From Armatimonadota bacterium (GTDB taxonomy: Bacteria; Armatimonadota; DTGP01; JAKQQT01): a stretch of DNA of 52,872 nucleotides. Below, piece by piece: positions 42,728 to 50,452 of the stretch (the stretch's first letter is position 1; every line of letters starts with the position of its first letter). The position numbers were made by a program, and so were the translations under genes. The notes beneath the pieces are model-generated. The model had not been told where the DNA came from. It was given only the letters and a program-made list of their open reading frames with translations, and did no database searches. The DNA lies in contig DASXVS010000010.1 of the NCBI GenBank assembly GCA_036504095.1, positions 1 to 52,872 of the forward strand, read 5' to 3'.

Positions 42728-44161
42728 TCAGATCCCCAACCGGCCCCAGATTGCGTCCACTTTGGCCTTCACGCCGGGATCCATCTCTATCTCCGGCGGC
42801 CATTCCCGGGTGAAGCCTTCCGACGCCCATTTGGCCGTCGCATCGATTCCCACGTGCCCACCGTAACAGGCGTACACCGACGCGTGGTCCAACTGGTCCA
42901 CCGGCCCCATCGCGATTTCCAGATCACGGCTTGGGTCGATATTGCCGGTCGCCTTCCAGAGGACTTCGGTCGGGTTCTGAACGTCCACATCCGCGTCCAC
43001 CACGATGATGATCTTGGTAAACATCATCTGGCCGAGACCCCAGAGCGCGTGCATCACCTTGCGCGCGTGACCGGGGTACCGCTTTCGGATACTCACGATG
43101 GCGAGGTTGTGGAATGCCGCCGCTACCGGCAGGTTCATATCCACGATCTCCGGCACCTGTGTCTTCAGCAGCGGGAGGAAGAGACGCTCCGTGGCCTTGC
43201 CAAGCCAGGCGTCCTCCATCGGCGGCGGGCCGACGATGGTCGCGGGATACACGGGGTCCTTCCGATGCGTGATGGCCGTCACGTGGAACACCGGGAACGG
43301 TTCGGCCGGCGTGTAGAAACCGGTGTGATCGCCGAACGGCCCCTCGATCCGCCTCTCCGCCGGGTCCACATACCCCTCGATCACGAAATCCACGTCGCGC
43401 GGCACCGAGACGTCGATCGTCTTGCACTTCACCATTTCGACCGCCTGCTTCCGCAGGAAGCCGGCGAAGAGCATCTCGTCGATTTCCTTCGGAAGCGGCG
43501 CGGTCGCGCTGTAGGTGTAGGCGGGATCGCCGCCGAGGCAGACCGCCACCTGGATGGGCTTCGCTCCGGAATCGACCATATGCTCCATGCCAACCTTGTG
43601 CAGCTGCCAGTGCATCCCGGTCGTCACGTCGTCGAAAACCTGCATCCGGTACATCCCCACGTTGCGCTTGCCGGTGTTGGGATCGTGCGTGAACACGAGC
43701 GGCAGCGTGATAAACGGACCGCCATCAAGCGGCCAGCACGTCAGCACAGGCAGCGCGGAGAGGCGCGGCGGTTCCATCACCACTTCCTGGCACGGCGCCG
43801 TGCCCTTTCCCTGCTTCGTGAGGTATTTCGCCAGTCGCGCATATTTGAGGCCCATCGCGATCTTGGCGCCCAGTCCCTGCGGGATGTCCGGCTTCGTGAG
43901 GTCTGCGATCTCTGCGGCCAGGTCATCCAGCCGTTCCGCGCCCAGCGCCATCGCCATGCGCCGTTCCGAGCCGAACGCGTTGATCAGCAGCGGGAAATCG
44001 TAACCCTTCGGCTTCTCGAAGAGCAGCGCCGGCCCGCCGGCCTTCATCACGCGGTCGGCGATTTCGGTGATCTCAAGGTTCGGATCGGCCGGGTAGGCAA
44101 TCCGCCGCAGTTCGCCCGCATCTTCCAGGCGCTGAATGAACTCGGTCAGTGAATTGTACAT
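42728..44161 (-). CDS. UbiD-family decarboxylase (menaquinone-type)
   Basis: A 477-residue prenylated-FMN-dependent decarboxylase. The family layout is complete: the N-terminus (FIQRLEDAGELRRI, then EITEIADRVMKAGGPALLFE), the central domain (HDPNTGKRNVGMYRMQVFD) and the conserved block (GPFGDHTGFYTPAEPFPVFH). It resembles the UbiD homologues linked to menaquinone (futalosine route) or 4-hydroxybenzoate decarboxylation; the substrate cannot be told from sequence alone. No UbiX partner is in the window. Period-7 repeats lie in the upstream region. Confidence 0.9.
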   Translation of the reverse strand: MYNSLTEFIQRLEDAGELRRIAYPADPNLEITEIADRVMKAGGPALLFEKPKGYDFPLLINAFGSERRMAMALGAERLDDLAAEIADLTKPDIPQGLGAKIAMGLKYARLAKYLTKQGKGTAPCQEVVMEPPRLSALPVLTCWPLDGGPFITLPLVFTHDPNTGKRNVGMYRMQVFDDVTTGMHWQLHKVGMEHMVDSGAKPIQVAVCLGGDPAYTYSATAPLPKEIDEMLFAGFLRKQAVEMVKCKTIDVSVPRDVDFVIEGYVDPAERRIEGPFGDHTGFYTPAEPFPVFHVTAITHRKDPVYPATIVGPPPMEDAWLGKATERLFLPLLKTQVPEIVDMNLPVAAAFHNLAIVSIRKRYPGHARKVMHALWGLGQMMFTKIIIVVDADVDVQNPTEVLWKATGNIDPSRDLEIAMGPVDQLDHASVYACYGGHVGIDATAKWASEGFTREWPPEIEMDPGVKAKVDAIWGRLGI

Positions 44162-44183
44162 GGTGGGGTTCCAGGTGTATTGG

Positions 44184-44305
44184 GTATCCGGTGACGGGTG
44201 CCGGATTACCGGTTTCCCTCATTGGGTTTCCCTCATATGATAGCCTTCAGGTTGCAAGAAGCCCGACTCCCATCACCTGACACCCGACACCCGTCACCCA
44301 TAGCC
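44184..44305. repeat. Period-7 repeats forming an inverted pair between divergent genes
   Basis: GGTATCC, GGTGACG and GGTGCCG units (44184-44204) face CCCATCA, CCTGACA, CCCGACA and CCCGTCA units (44269-44305). Within them GGTGACGGGTG at 44190-44200 is exactly complementary to CACCCGTCACC at 44288-44298. The gap lies between the divergent UbiD-family gene and the gene at 44377. Confidence 0.65.
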
Positions 44306-44361
44306 TGCCCCGCCGCCTGCGACATGCCTCCCGTCTCCTGCCTCCGGTTCCCCAATCCTGC

Positions 44362-44367
44362 TAGAAT
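44362..44367 (+). promoter_or_regulatory. Extended -10 box of the gene at 44377
   Basis: TGCTAGAAT has the extended -10 form (TGn-TAGAAT) and ends nine bases before the ATG. The transcript would have almost no leader. No ribosome site is visible. Confidence 0.5.
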
Positions 44368-44376
44368 AAGTTCGTT

Positions 44377-45030
44377 ATGCTTTCATCCGAACCAACCACA
44401 ATCACGCTTCGCCGCCTCACGGCGGGCATCCTGTATCAACCCGTTGCCATCGACCGCCAGTCGCTGGCCAATTTCTACGCCCAGGCATCCACCGTCTTCG
44501 AATTCACAACGTTCAACCTCCTCCCGGATGGCGGTAGGATGTCGCTGGGAGCCGCAGGCCAGGAAGATGACCTCATCATCCAGCCGACCCGCACACAGGT
44601 CAATATGAATCTCGGGGCGCCCTGGGAGGCCGTCGTTCAGCGCGCCATGGGCCAGTTCGATGCCGTCCGCCAGTTCCTCCGCCTTAGCCAGTACGTGGCT
44701 TTTGGCGTGAAGATCGTGGGCAGCTTCGCGCTTGGCGAGCCATCCGCCTCGTTCCTGGAGCACCGCCTCATCCGCTCGGATGCGCCGCTGGACCGCCTCG
44801 GCCTGGGCCGCGTGGGCACAGGCTTCCGCGTGAACTTCCGCCGCGACGAGAATATCTGGGACGTGCGGATGGAGCCGCTGTTCCAGGATTTGAGCCAGAT
44901 ATACGTGGAAGTGGACGCCCAGAAGACCCAGGCATTCACCGACCTCCGCGACGCCCAGTCCTGGCTGGAAGGCGTGGAGCGCTACATTAACCGCGAGCTC
45001 CTGGATTTCCTGCGAAACCTCCCATCGTAA
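44377..45030 (+). CDS. Conserved-looking hypothetical protein
   Basis: A 217-residue soluble protein with no signal peptide. It begins TITLRRLTAGILYQPVAIDR; the middle has AMGQFDAVRQFLRLSQYVAF and the end EGVERYINRELLDFLRNLPS. The predicted pattern of alternating strands and helices, with a long central helix, looks like a compact alpha/beta fold. I do not recognise the family. Coding quality is good, and the promoter position supports the start. A HAD phosphatase gene follows after a 74-base gap of repeats. Confidence 0.8.
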   Translation: MLSSEPTTITLRRLTAGILYQPVAIDRQSLANFYAQASTVFEFTTFNLLPDGGRMSLGAAGQEDDLIIQPTRTQVNMNLGAPWEAVVQRAMGQFDAVRQFLRLSQYVAFGVKIVGSFALGEPSASFLEHRLIRSDAPLDRLGLGRVGTGFRVNFRRDENIWDVRMEPLFQDLSQIYVEVDAQKTQAFTDLRDAQSWLEGVERYINRELLDFLRNLPS

Positions 45031-45103
45031 GGGCTGGGGGGCAAGGGCTGAGGGCTGCGAAGGACCCGACCCGCCTCAGCCCTCAGCCCTGATCCCTCAG
45101 CCC
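45031..45103 (+). terminator. Period-7 inverted repeat acting as a large hairpin
   Basis: GGGCTGA-type units (45031-45058) face CCTCAGC-type units (45074-45103). AGGGCTGAGGGCTG at 45044-45057 is perfectly complementary to 45077-45090, a 14-pair stem with a 19-base loop directly after the stop of the hypothetical gene. By position it works as a terminator or mRNA-stabilising hairpin built from heptamers. Confidence 0.55.
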
Positions 45104-45104
45104 T

Positions 45105-45728
45105 ATGACTTACCTGTTTGACCTCGATGGCACGCTTCTGGACAGCACGGAACTCCTGCTGGAAGGATACAAGCACACCGCCCGCATGCACCTCGGCCGC
45201 GAAACGCCGGACGAGGAATGGCTGGAGCATTTCGGCAAGCCCCTGCGCGACCAGATGGCGCTCTTCGACGAAGATCAGGCCGATGAGATGGTGTGCACAT
45301 ACCGCGCGTTTTACGACGTCCACCACGACGACCTGATCCGCATTTACGAAGGCATCCCAGACATTTTGAAAACGCTGCACGAGCAGGGGCACAAACTGGG
45401 TGTGGTGACGTCGAAACTGACGAAGTTCTCCCACCGCGCGCTGGAGTGGTTCGATATCGACCGGTATCTGGACGTGGTTATCGGCGAGGACCTGGTGTCC
45501 GCCCACAAGCCCGACCCCGCCGCTGTGATCCTCGCGCTGAAGGAACTATGCTCCGAGGCAAATGGTGCATGGATGATCGGCGACAGCCCCTACGACATCC
45601 AGGCCGGCCAGGGCGCCGGATGCAGAACCGCCGCCGTCCTCTGGGGCCCGTTCAACCGCGAAACCCTCGCACCCTACAACCCCACCGTCTTCCTCGAAGA
45701 CCCGCGGGAGATGCTGGGGCTAGGATAG
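45105..45728 (+). CDS. HAD-family phosphatase (PpaX/Gph-like)
   Basis: A 207-residue haloacid-dehalogenase hydrolase. Motif I is LFDLDGTLLDS with the nucleophile Asp6 and Asp8; motif II is GVVTSKL; motif III includes the Lys in AHKPDPAAV; motif IV is MIGDSPYDIQAG. The alpha-helical cap lies between residues 15 and 85, as in phosphoglycolate phosphatase and pyrophosphatase PpaX. It is a soluble cytoplasmic enzyme whose exact substrate is unknown. The ATG follows directly on the heptamer repeat and lacks a clear ribosome site. Confidence 0.9.
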   Translation: MTYLFDLDGTLLDSTELLLEGYKHTARMHLGRETPDEEWLEHFGKPLRDQMALFDEDQADEMVCTYRAFYDVHHDDLIRIYEGIPDILKTLHEQGHKLGVVTSKLTKFSHRALEWFDIDRYLDVVIGEDLVSAHKPDPAAVILALKELCSEANGAWMIGDSPYDIQAGQGAGCRTAAVLWGPFNRETLAPYNPTVFLEDPREMLGLG

Positions 45729-45888
45729 ACGTCACTCTGGCGTCGCCTTGCCTCACGCGCTATGGGTACTATCTTTCCGCTCCCTCTATCACGCCCAACT
45801 GTGACCTTTGAACTACTGACGCGTGCCAACCTCTGTTCCATCATCCGTTGAGGAGAGAGCTGACGGTGGCCCAATTAGGAGGTCTGCT

Positions 45889-46140
45889 ATGAAAAACGCC
45901 CGCCAATTCCTGGCCGGGATAGTGTCTTGCTTTGCGCTCAACTTCGCGGTAATCTGGTGCAAACTCGTTATGCCGTGGCTTTTCCACTGGATCCCTGAGT
46001 GGTTTGTGATGATTGCGAATGTGCTGATCCCCATGATTCTTCTGTGGAAGCGGCAATGGGCGTGGGCGGCCGGGATCGTTGTTGGGACCTTCGCAGCGTG
46101 GGGCGTCTTGATGCTGCTCATAGGCGCAAGCATGGGCTGA
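45889..46140 (+). CDS. Small integral membrane protein
   Basis: An 83-residue protein with three predicted membrane helices: FLAGIVSCFALNFAVIWC, then WFVMIANVLIPMILLW, then WAWAAGIVVGTFAAWGVLML. The ATG at 45889 has a good TAGGAGG ribosome site seven bases upstream, which decides against the longer frame starting at 45823. The function is unknown. The region 45729-45888 holds no other gene. Confidence 0.75.
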   Translation: MKNARQFLAGIVSCFALNFAVIWCKLVMPWLFHWIPEWFVMIANVLIPMILLWKRQWAWAAGIVVGTFAAWGVLMLLIGASMG

Positions 46141-46293
46141 TCGTGGCCGCCGCCGTCCAACTCCCCGAGCGGCCCCGGCAGTTCGCACCGGCCCGGGATT
46201 AGACCTCTGCTCTACCGTGGGTATCGCCCTCTACAACCGCCCGTTTTTGCTGAAGACTCGCAGAACCTGCTGGAGCTCGTTTGGACCAGCACC

Positions 46294-47286
46294 TTACCCC
46301 TGCGTCCACACGAAATCGCTCGTGCAGTCTGGCGGCCTGATATCGGTGCTCCCCCAACCGGAGATGCAGAACCTGTTGCGCTGAACCAGCCCCACGGTCG
46401 TCGGGCTGGAGGCTTTGGTCGTCTCGACGTTCAACGCTCGAATCCGCATGAAATGATAGCGAGCGTACTGCTTCGCTTCCGCCGCAACTATCCGCTTGTA
46501 CCGGGCCAACTGCGCCTTCGACAGACCGGTTGGAGGCAACGGGCGTTCATAGGCGTACTTCGGGGCCTTCACCATCACCGGTGTGCGTACGGTATCGGTG
46601 ATGACGTACACTAGCACATCGAACGCCTTCGGGTTGATGGACGACAAACGCATCGGATAGACCGGCCGCTTGCTGGGGAAGGTGAGCTTCAAGGGGGCGA
46701 GCGTACCGGTCGCGAGGCCCCGGGCCGATTCGGGAACCCGTACCCGGCATGCGACGAAGGCCCACCCCTCCCTGACGTACTGCGCGATTGGACCTATCGC
46801 CGCCGGGGGCATGTGGTAGTTGTTTTCCATGAGCCAGCGCAGCAGCGCACCCGACCTGGTCGCCGCCAGCACGGAAACGTCGTAAGCGCCAACCGGCTTT
46901 CGCTCCAGCACGGTAACCGCCGCCCTCGGTCGGCCGGCCATGTCCGCGCCCGCAGCCTTCATACCCTGTGCTTCGCTGGGGTAATCCGGCTCGGCGAGCT
47001 TTGCCAGTTCGTGGAAGAGGGCTCCCTTGACGATGGACACCCTCGGGCGCTTTGGCACCGGGATGACCCAGGCAAAATCGGCCGCATTTCCGGTGAACCC
47101 GGGGCTGATCACCAGCGTCTCGATGCCGTGGCGAACCATCACCATCGCTTTCTGCGACGGCTCGTTGACCAGCGACCGCTCCCGGCCGAGTTTCCACTGC
47201 GCCTCAGTCGGCATGAACCCGCCATCCGCCGACGCCGCGCCGGCCATCAACGCTGCAACCACCGATACAGTCCATCGTGTTCTCAT
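46294..47286 (-). CDS. DUF2330 family secreted protein
   Basis: A 330-residue protein with a signal peptide (VSVVAALMAGAASADG). The region from 29 to about 270 matches the DUF2330 pattern: SQKAMVMVRHGIETLVISPG, then FAWVIPVPKRPRV, and later FVACRVRVPESARG and LKLTFPSKRPVYPMRLS. Unlike many members, it has no C-terminal membrane anchor. The function is unknown. The start is supported by GAGGAG seven bases upstream. The gene stands alone, convergent to the small membrane protein gene. Confidence 0.85.
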   Translation of the reverse strand: MRTRWTVSVVAALMAGAASADGGFMPTEAQWKLGRERSLVNEPSQKAMVMVRHGIETLVISPGFTGNAADFAWVIPVPKRPRVSIVKGALFHELAKLAEPDYPSEAQGMKAAGADMAGRPRAAVTVLERKPVGAYDVSVLAATRSGALLRWLMENNYHMPPAAIGPIAQYVREGWAFVACRVRVPESARGLATGTLAPLKLTFPSKRPVYPMRLSSINPKAFDVLVYVITDTVRTPVMVKAPKYAYERPLPPTGLSKAQLARYKRIVAAEAKQYARYHFMRIRALNVETTKASSPTTVGLVQRNRFCISGWGSTDIRPPDCTSDFVWTQG

Positions 47287-47390
47287 AGGTAGCTCCTCTT
47301 GACATCGTTCAGACAGGTGATTCGGCTTCCGCCACAGTATAAGTGCCCGTCAGCCCGCGAACCCTTCATTCGTCGCCTCGCCCGTTCGGG

Positions 47391-47420
47391 ATGCCGGCGG
47401 GGACGCCGGCGCTACCGTGA
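47391..47420. repeat. REP-like palindrome, copy 2
   Basis: GCCGGC at 47393-47398 and 47405-47410 flank GGGGAC, and the 3' flank reads GCTACCGTGAT. It aligns with the copy at 597-631 in 24 of 29 bases, the differences being mostly compensated transitions in the stem. The rest of 47287-47477 holds nothing I recognise. Confidence 0.55.
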
Positions 47421-47477
47421 TCGCCGCGTCGCCCCCTCGTCCCCCCCCTCAACCCATCTCCCCCTCCCCAACGGCGC

Positions 47478-47483
47478 TATCAT
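47478..47483 (+). promoter_or_regulatory. -10-like box directly before selB
   Basis: TATCAT ends six bases before the selB ATG, and no ribosome site is present. This is consistent with a leaderless transcript. Confidence 0.4.
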
Positions 47484-47489
47484 CCCGGT

Positions 47490-49388
47490 ATGGATACAGC
47501 GCTCAGACCATTCCTCATCGGCACCGCCGGACATGTTGACCACGGCAAGACCACATTGGTTCAGGCGATCACCGGGACAAATACCGACCGCCTGGCGGAA
47601 GAGCAGCGGCGCGGGATGTCCATCGATCTGGGATTCGCGGAGTTCCACCTGCCGTCCGGTCGCGTGGCCGGCATCGTGGACGTTCCAGGACACGAGCGCT
47701 TCCTCAAGAACATGCTGGCCGGCGCGGCGGGCGTGGATTTCGGCCTTCTGGTCGTCGCGGCGGACGAGGGCGTGATGCCGCAGACGGTCGAACACCTCGC
47801 GATCATGCAGGCGCTCCATATCCCGCGCGGCATCACGGTCTTGACCAAGGCCGACACCGTGGACCCGGACCACCTTTCCATCGTCACCGACGACGTGCGG
47901 GCCGCGCTTGCCGGGACATTCCTCCAGGACGCGCCCATCCTGGCGGTGGATTCCGTGTCCGGCCGCGGACTGGACGAAGTCGTGAGCCGACTCGATGTGA
48001 CCGCGGCCTCTCTCCCGCCGCACGATCTGGACCGACCGGCTTTCCTGCCGGTCGACCGCGTGTTCAACCGTCCCGGGTTCGGCCTGGTGGTCACGGGCAG
48101 TCTCCGCACGGGGCGCCTGCGCGAAGGCGATGCGGTCACGATCTACCCATCCGGCAAAGCCGCACGAGTAAGGGGCCTTCAGACGTTCGGGCAGAAGGAA
48201 GCGATCGCGGAGGCGGGGATGCGCACCGCGGTCAACCTCGCCGGCGTGGATGCCGACGATATCGAGCGCGGCGACGTCATCGCCGCGCCTGGGTCGCTTA
48301 CCGCATCGGATCGCATCAACGTGAGCATCGAGGCGGAAGGCCTCATCCGCCCGCTCAAGCATCGGGCGCGGGTCCGCATACACATCGGGACCGCAGAGAT
48401 CCTCGGACGGGTGCTATTGTGGGAAGGCACCGAACTGCGCCGCGGCGGCACCGCGCTGGCCCAACTCCACCTGGAAACGCCGGCCGCCGTTCGCAAGGGC
48501 GACCGATTTGTGCTTCGATGGTACTCGCCCCAGGACTTCCTCGGCGGCGGCGAAGTGCTGGAACCGGCCGCTGCGCCGTTCCGCACCCGGGAGGAAGCCG
48601 TCGTTCGCCGCCTCAACGCGATCCGTCAGGGCGACCCGAAAGAGATTGTTCTCGAAGCCCTGGCAACCGCGGGAGCCATGCCGCTGACCGTGGAGGCGAT
48701 CGCGCGTGAGTCGGGCATTGCGCCGGACGAAGTCCGGGCCATCCTGGACGCAGGCGCCGCCGTGCGCACTTCGGCCGGCTTCCTCGGCGCCGGCGCCATC
48801 CGAAAGGCGTCGCACGCGTTGCTCGGACGGCTGTCCGCTTTCCACAAGAGGGCTCCGCTCCGCCCCGGAATGCCCAAGGACGAACTTCGCACCCAGGCAA
48901 GCGGAGATGTGCCATCGGCGGCGTTCGAGGCTATCCTTGGCTCTCTGGCGGACACCGGCGCAGTCGCGGTCGAACATGGCCTGGTCCACTTGTCCAGCCA
49001 CTCCGTCCAGTTGAGGCCCGACCAGCGGGAAGCGGCCGCCGAAATCGGGGCCATCTTTCGCGAGGCCGGCTGGCAGCCACCCTACGAGATCGAGATCACA
49101 CGATCGATGGGACCGCACCGGGCCACGCGTGAACTCTGGGAGTTCCTAGCGGCTTCCGGAGAACTCGTGGCTCTGGCGCCGGGGCTCTACCTGCACCGGG
49201 ACACCGCCAACTCCGGCATAGCGGCCATTCGGCGCCTCCTGCGTGAGAAGGGAAGCGTGACAGTCGGCGAAGCGCGGGACGCCCTCGGGGCGTCGCGTAA
49301 ACTCGCCGTACCGTTCATGGAATGGCTGGATACCCAGCGCATCACGCGGCGCGACGGCGACCATCGCATCCCGGGCCCCGTCATATAG
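47490..49388 (+). CDS. selB: Selenocysteine-specific elongation factor SelB
   Basis: A 632-residue translation factor that brings selenocysteinyl-tRNA to the ribosome at UGA codons marked by a SECIS hairpin. The GTPase domain has GHVDHGKTTL (G1, 14-23), RGMSIDLGFA (switch I), DVPGHERFLKNML (G3) and LTKADT (G4). Beta-barrel domains II and III follow (RVFNRPGFGLVVTGSLRTGR; FVLRWYSPQDFLGGGEVLEP). The C-terminal 250 residues contain the winged-helix repeats that bind SECIS RNA (LEALATAGAMPLTVEAIARE; IRRLLREKGSVTVGEARDAL). selA, selC and selD are not in the window. Confidence 0.94.
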   Translation: MDTALRPFLIGTAGHVDHGKTTLVQAITGTNTDRLAEEQRRGMSIDLGFAEFHLPSGRVAGIVDVPGHERFLKNMLAGAAGVDFGLLVVAADEGVMPQTVEHLAIMQALHIPRGITVLTKADTVDPDHLSIVTDDVRAALAGTFLQDAPILAVDSVSGRGLDEVVSRLDVTAASLPPHDLDRPAFLPVDRVFNRPGFGLVVTGSLRTGRLREGDAVTIYPSGKAARVRGLQTFGQKEAIAEAGMRTAVNLAGVDADDIERGDVIAAPGSLTASDRINVSIEAEGLIRPLKHRARVRIHIGTAEILGRVLLWEGTELRRGGTALAQLHLETPAAVRKGDRFVLRWYSPQDFLGGGEVLEPAAAPFRTREEAVVRRLNAIRQGDPKEIVLEALATAGAMPLTVEAIARESGIAPDEVRAILDAGAAVRTSAGFLGAGAIRKASHALLGRLSAFHKRAPLRPGMPKDELRTQASGDVPSAAFEAILGSLADTGAVAVEHGLVHLSSHSVQLRPDQREAAAEIGAIFREAGWQPPYEIEITRSMGPHRATRELWEFLAASGELVALAPGLYLHRDTANSGIAAIRRLLREKGSVTVGEARDALGASRKLAVPFMEWLDTQRITRRDGDHRIPGPVI

Positions 49389-49500
49389 GAGACTGAGGGC
49401 GAGGGGCGGAGGGCTGAAGGCCGTGAGTAAACGTCAGGCGCCGGCCGCCCGGCACGCGACACCTGCTACCCAGCACCCGCCACCCTGCACCGGGGGGACC
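49389..49500. repeat. Period-7 repeats behind selB
   Basis: Units GACTGAG, GGCGAGG, GGCGGAG and GGCTGAA lie at 49391-49418, and units of the form NNNNACC (CGACACC, TGCTACC, CAGCACC, CGCCACC, CTGCACC) at 49457-49491. The remaining bases to 49622 hold no recognisable gene. Confidence 0.6.
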
Positions 49501-49622
49501 CCGCGCCCGTGACTTGCCCCCGGCAAGCATTGCGCCCTAGACTTTTCACGTGGCCTTCGCGTTCACGCCTCCCGCGTGTGTGCCCCGTGTAACGGCCTGC
49601 GAGAATATCGAGGACCTAATTC

Positions 49623-50252
49623 ATGACCGACGCCGCGCTGGACGAATTCTGGCAGCGGGCCATGTCCGCGATCAAGGGCCGCATCATTCAGCCTACGATG
49701 TGGCGTGCGCTCGAACAACTTAAGCCGCTCCTGATCGAAGACGATACACTTATCCTCGGCCTGTCCAGCGGTCTCGCCTACCATGCCAGCCACCTTACCT
49801 CGTCGGACCGCCGCAACGCCGTGGAAAACGTCCTCTCCGACATGCTCGGAAAGCGAACGAGCTTCCGCATCATCGAAGGCGATACGCTGGAAGACTGGGA
49901 GCAGGCCAAAATCCGCGATGCCGCGGCGCAGTCGTCCAATGTCGCCAAACGCGTGGCGCGCGACCGGGGACGCGCCCTCGAAGAGTCGTGGGAAGACGTC
50001 TCGGACGAGATATACCGCGTTTACAGCCGCATCCCGCTGAAGCAGCTGCCCCAGAACCGCGCCGCCTTCTTCAAAGCCGCCCTGCCTCTGCTGAATGATG
50101 CCCGCCAGAAATACATGACAGGCGATAACGGCAAGGAAGAGACCAGCCAGCGCGCGTACGCACGCACCATCGAGAAGGTCGCCACCCTGAGTGACCTCCC
50201 GCCCACCTGGGTAGCCCTGGAACTCCAGAAACTGGCCGAGCGGGACAGGTAG
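49623..50252 (+). CDS. Protein with a DnaA domain I-like N-terminus
   Basis: A 209-residue protein. The first 90 residues follow the pattern of the DnaA N-terminal domain: [20 protein letters not shown], then [20 protein letters not shown], then [20 protein letters not shown]. In DnaA this domain mediates self-association and helicase loading. No AAA+ or domain IV part follows; the C-terminal half is helical and basic ([36 protein letters not shown]). The protein might be a DnaA-domain adaptor or regulator, which is an inference from local similarity only. It has a weak ribosome site and ends before a long repeat tract. Confidence 0.75.
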   Translation: MTDAALDEFWQRAMSAIKGRIIQPTMWRALEQLKPLLIEDDTLILGLSSGLAYHASHLTSSDRRNAVENVLSDMLGKRTSFRIIEGDTLEDWEQAKIRDAAAQSSNVAKRVARDRGRALEESWEDVSDEIYRVYSRIPLKQLPQNRAAFFKAALPLLNDARQKYMTGDNGKEETSQRAYARTIEKVATLSDLPPTWVALELQKLAERDR

Positions 50253-50253
50253 A

Positions 50254-50430
50254 GTTCCGGGTGCCGGGTGCCGGGTACCGGGGCCACGGAGGCCAACCTA
50301 CCGCCTCACGCCTACTGCCTACTGTCTACTGCCTACCGCCTACCGCCTATTGCCTACTGACTACTGACTACTGTCTACTGTCTACTGCCTGCTGTCTGCT
50401 GCCTACTGCCTCCTGCCTACTGTCTCCTGA
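50254..50430. repeat. Period-7 tract: GTGCCGG units, then 19 uninterrupted CTACTGC-type heptamers
   Basis: Four GTTCCGG/GTGCCGG units occupy 50254-50281. From 50298 to 50430 there are 19 consecutive heptamers of consensus CTACTGC with changes at several unit positions but no indel. This fills the whole gap to the glycosyltransferase promoter. The tract also happens to be open in the glycosyltransferase frame, but it is not part of that gene. Confidence 0.85.
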
Positions 50431-50440
50431 CGCACCGTGC

Positions 50441-50446
50441 TACAAT
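50441..50446 (+). promoter_or_regulatory. Extended -10 box of the glycosyltransferase gene
   Basis: TGCTACAAT (extended -10 form) ends six bases before the ATG at 50453. This is the same layout as at 44362 and implies a leaderless message. Confidence 0.5.
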
Positions 50447-50452
50447 TGGGAT

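Noticed and set aside
42854-44152. 432-codon plus-strand frame opposite the UbiD-family gene
   Set aside because: Antisense shadow rich in His and Arg, with no domain. The UbiD-family frame explains the region.
47287-47489. Possible tRNA-Sec or SECIS near selB
   Set aside because: No 90-plus-base tRNA-Sec fold or TGA-anticodon arm could be seen; only a REP-like palindrome and pyrimidine-rich DNA are present.
50261-50452. N-terminal extension of the glycosyltransferase through the CTACTGC tract
   Set aside because: The 64 extra residues translate only heptamer repeats. A promoter-like -10 box and the ATG at 50453 mark the true start.
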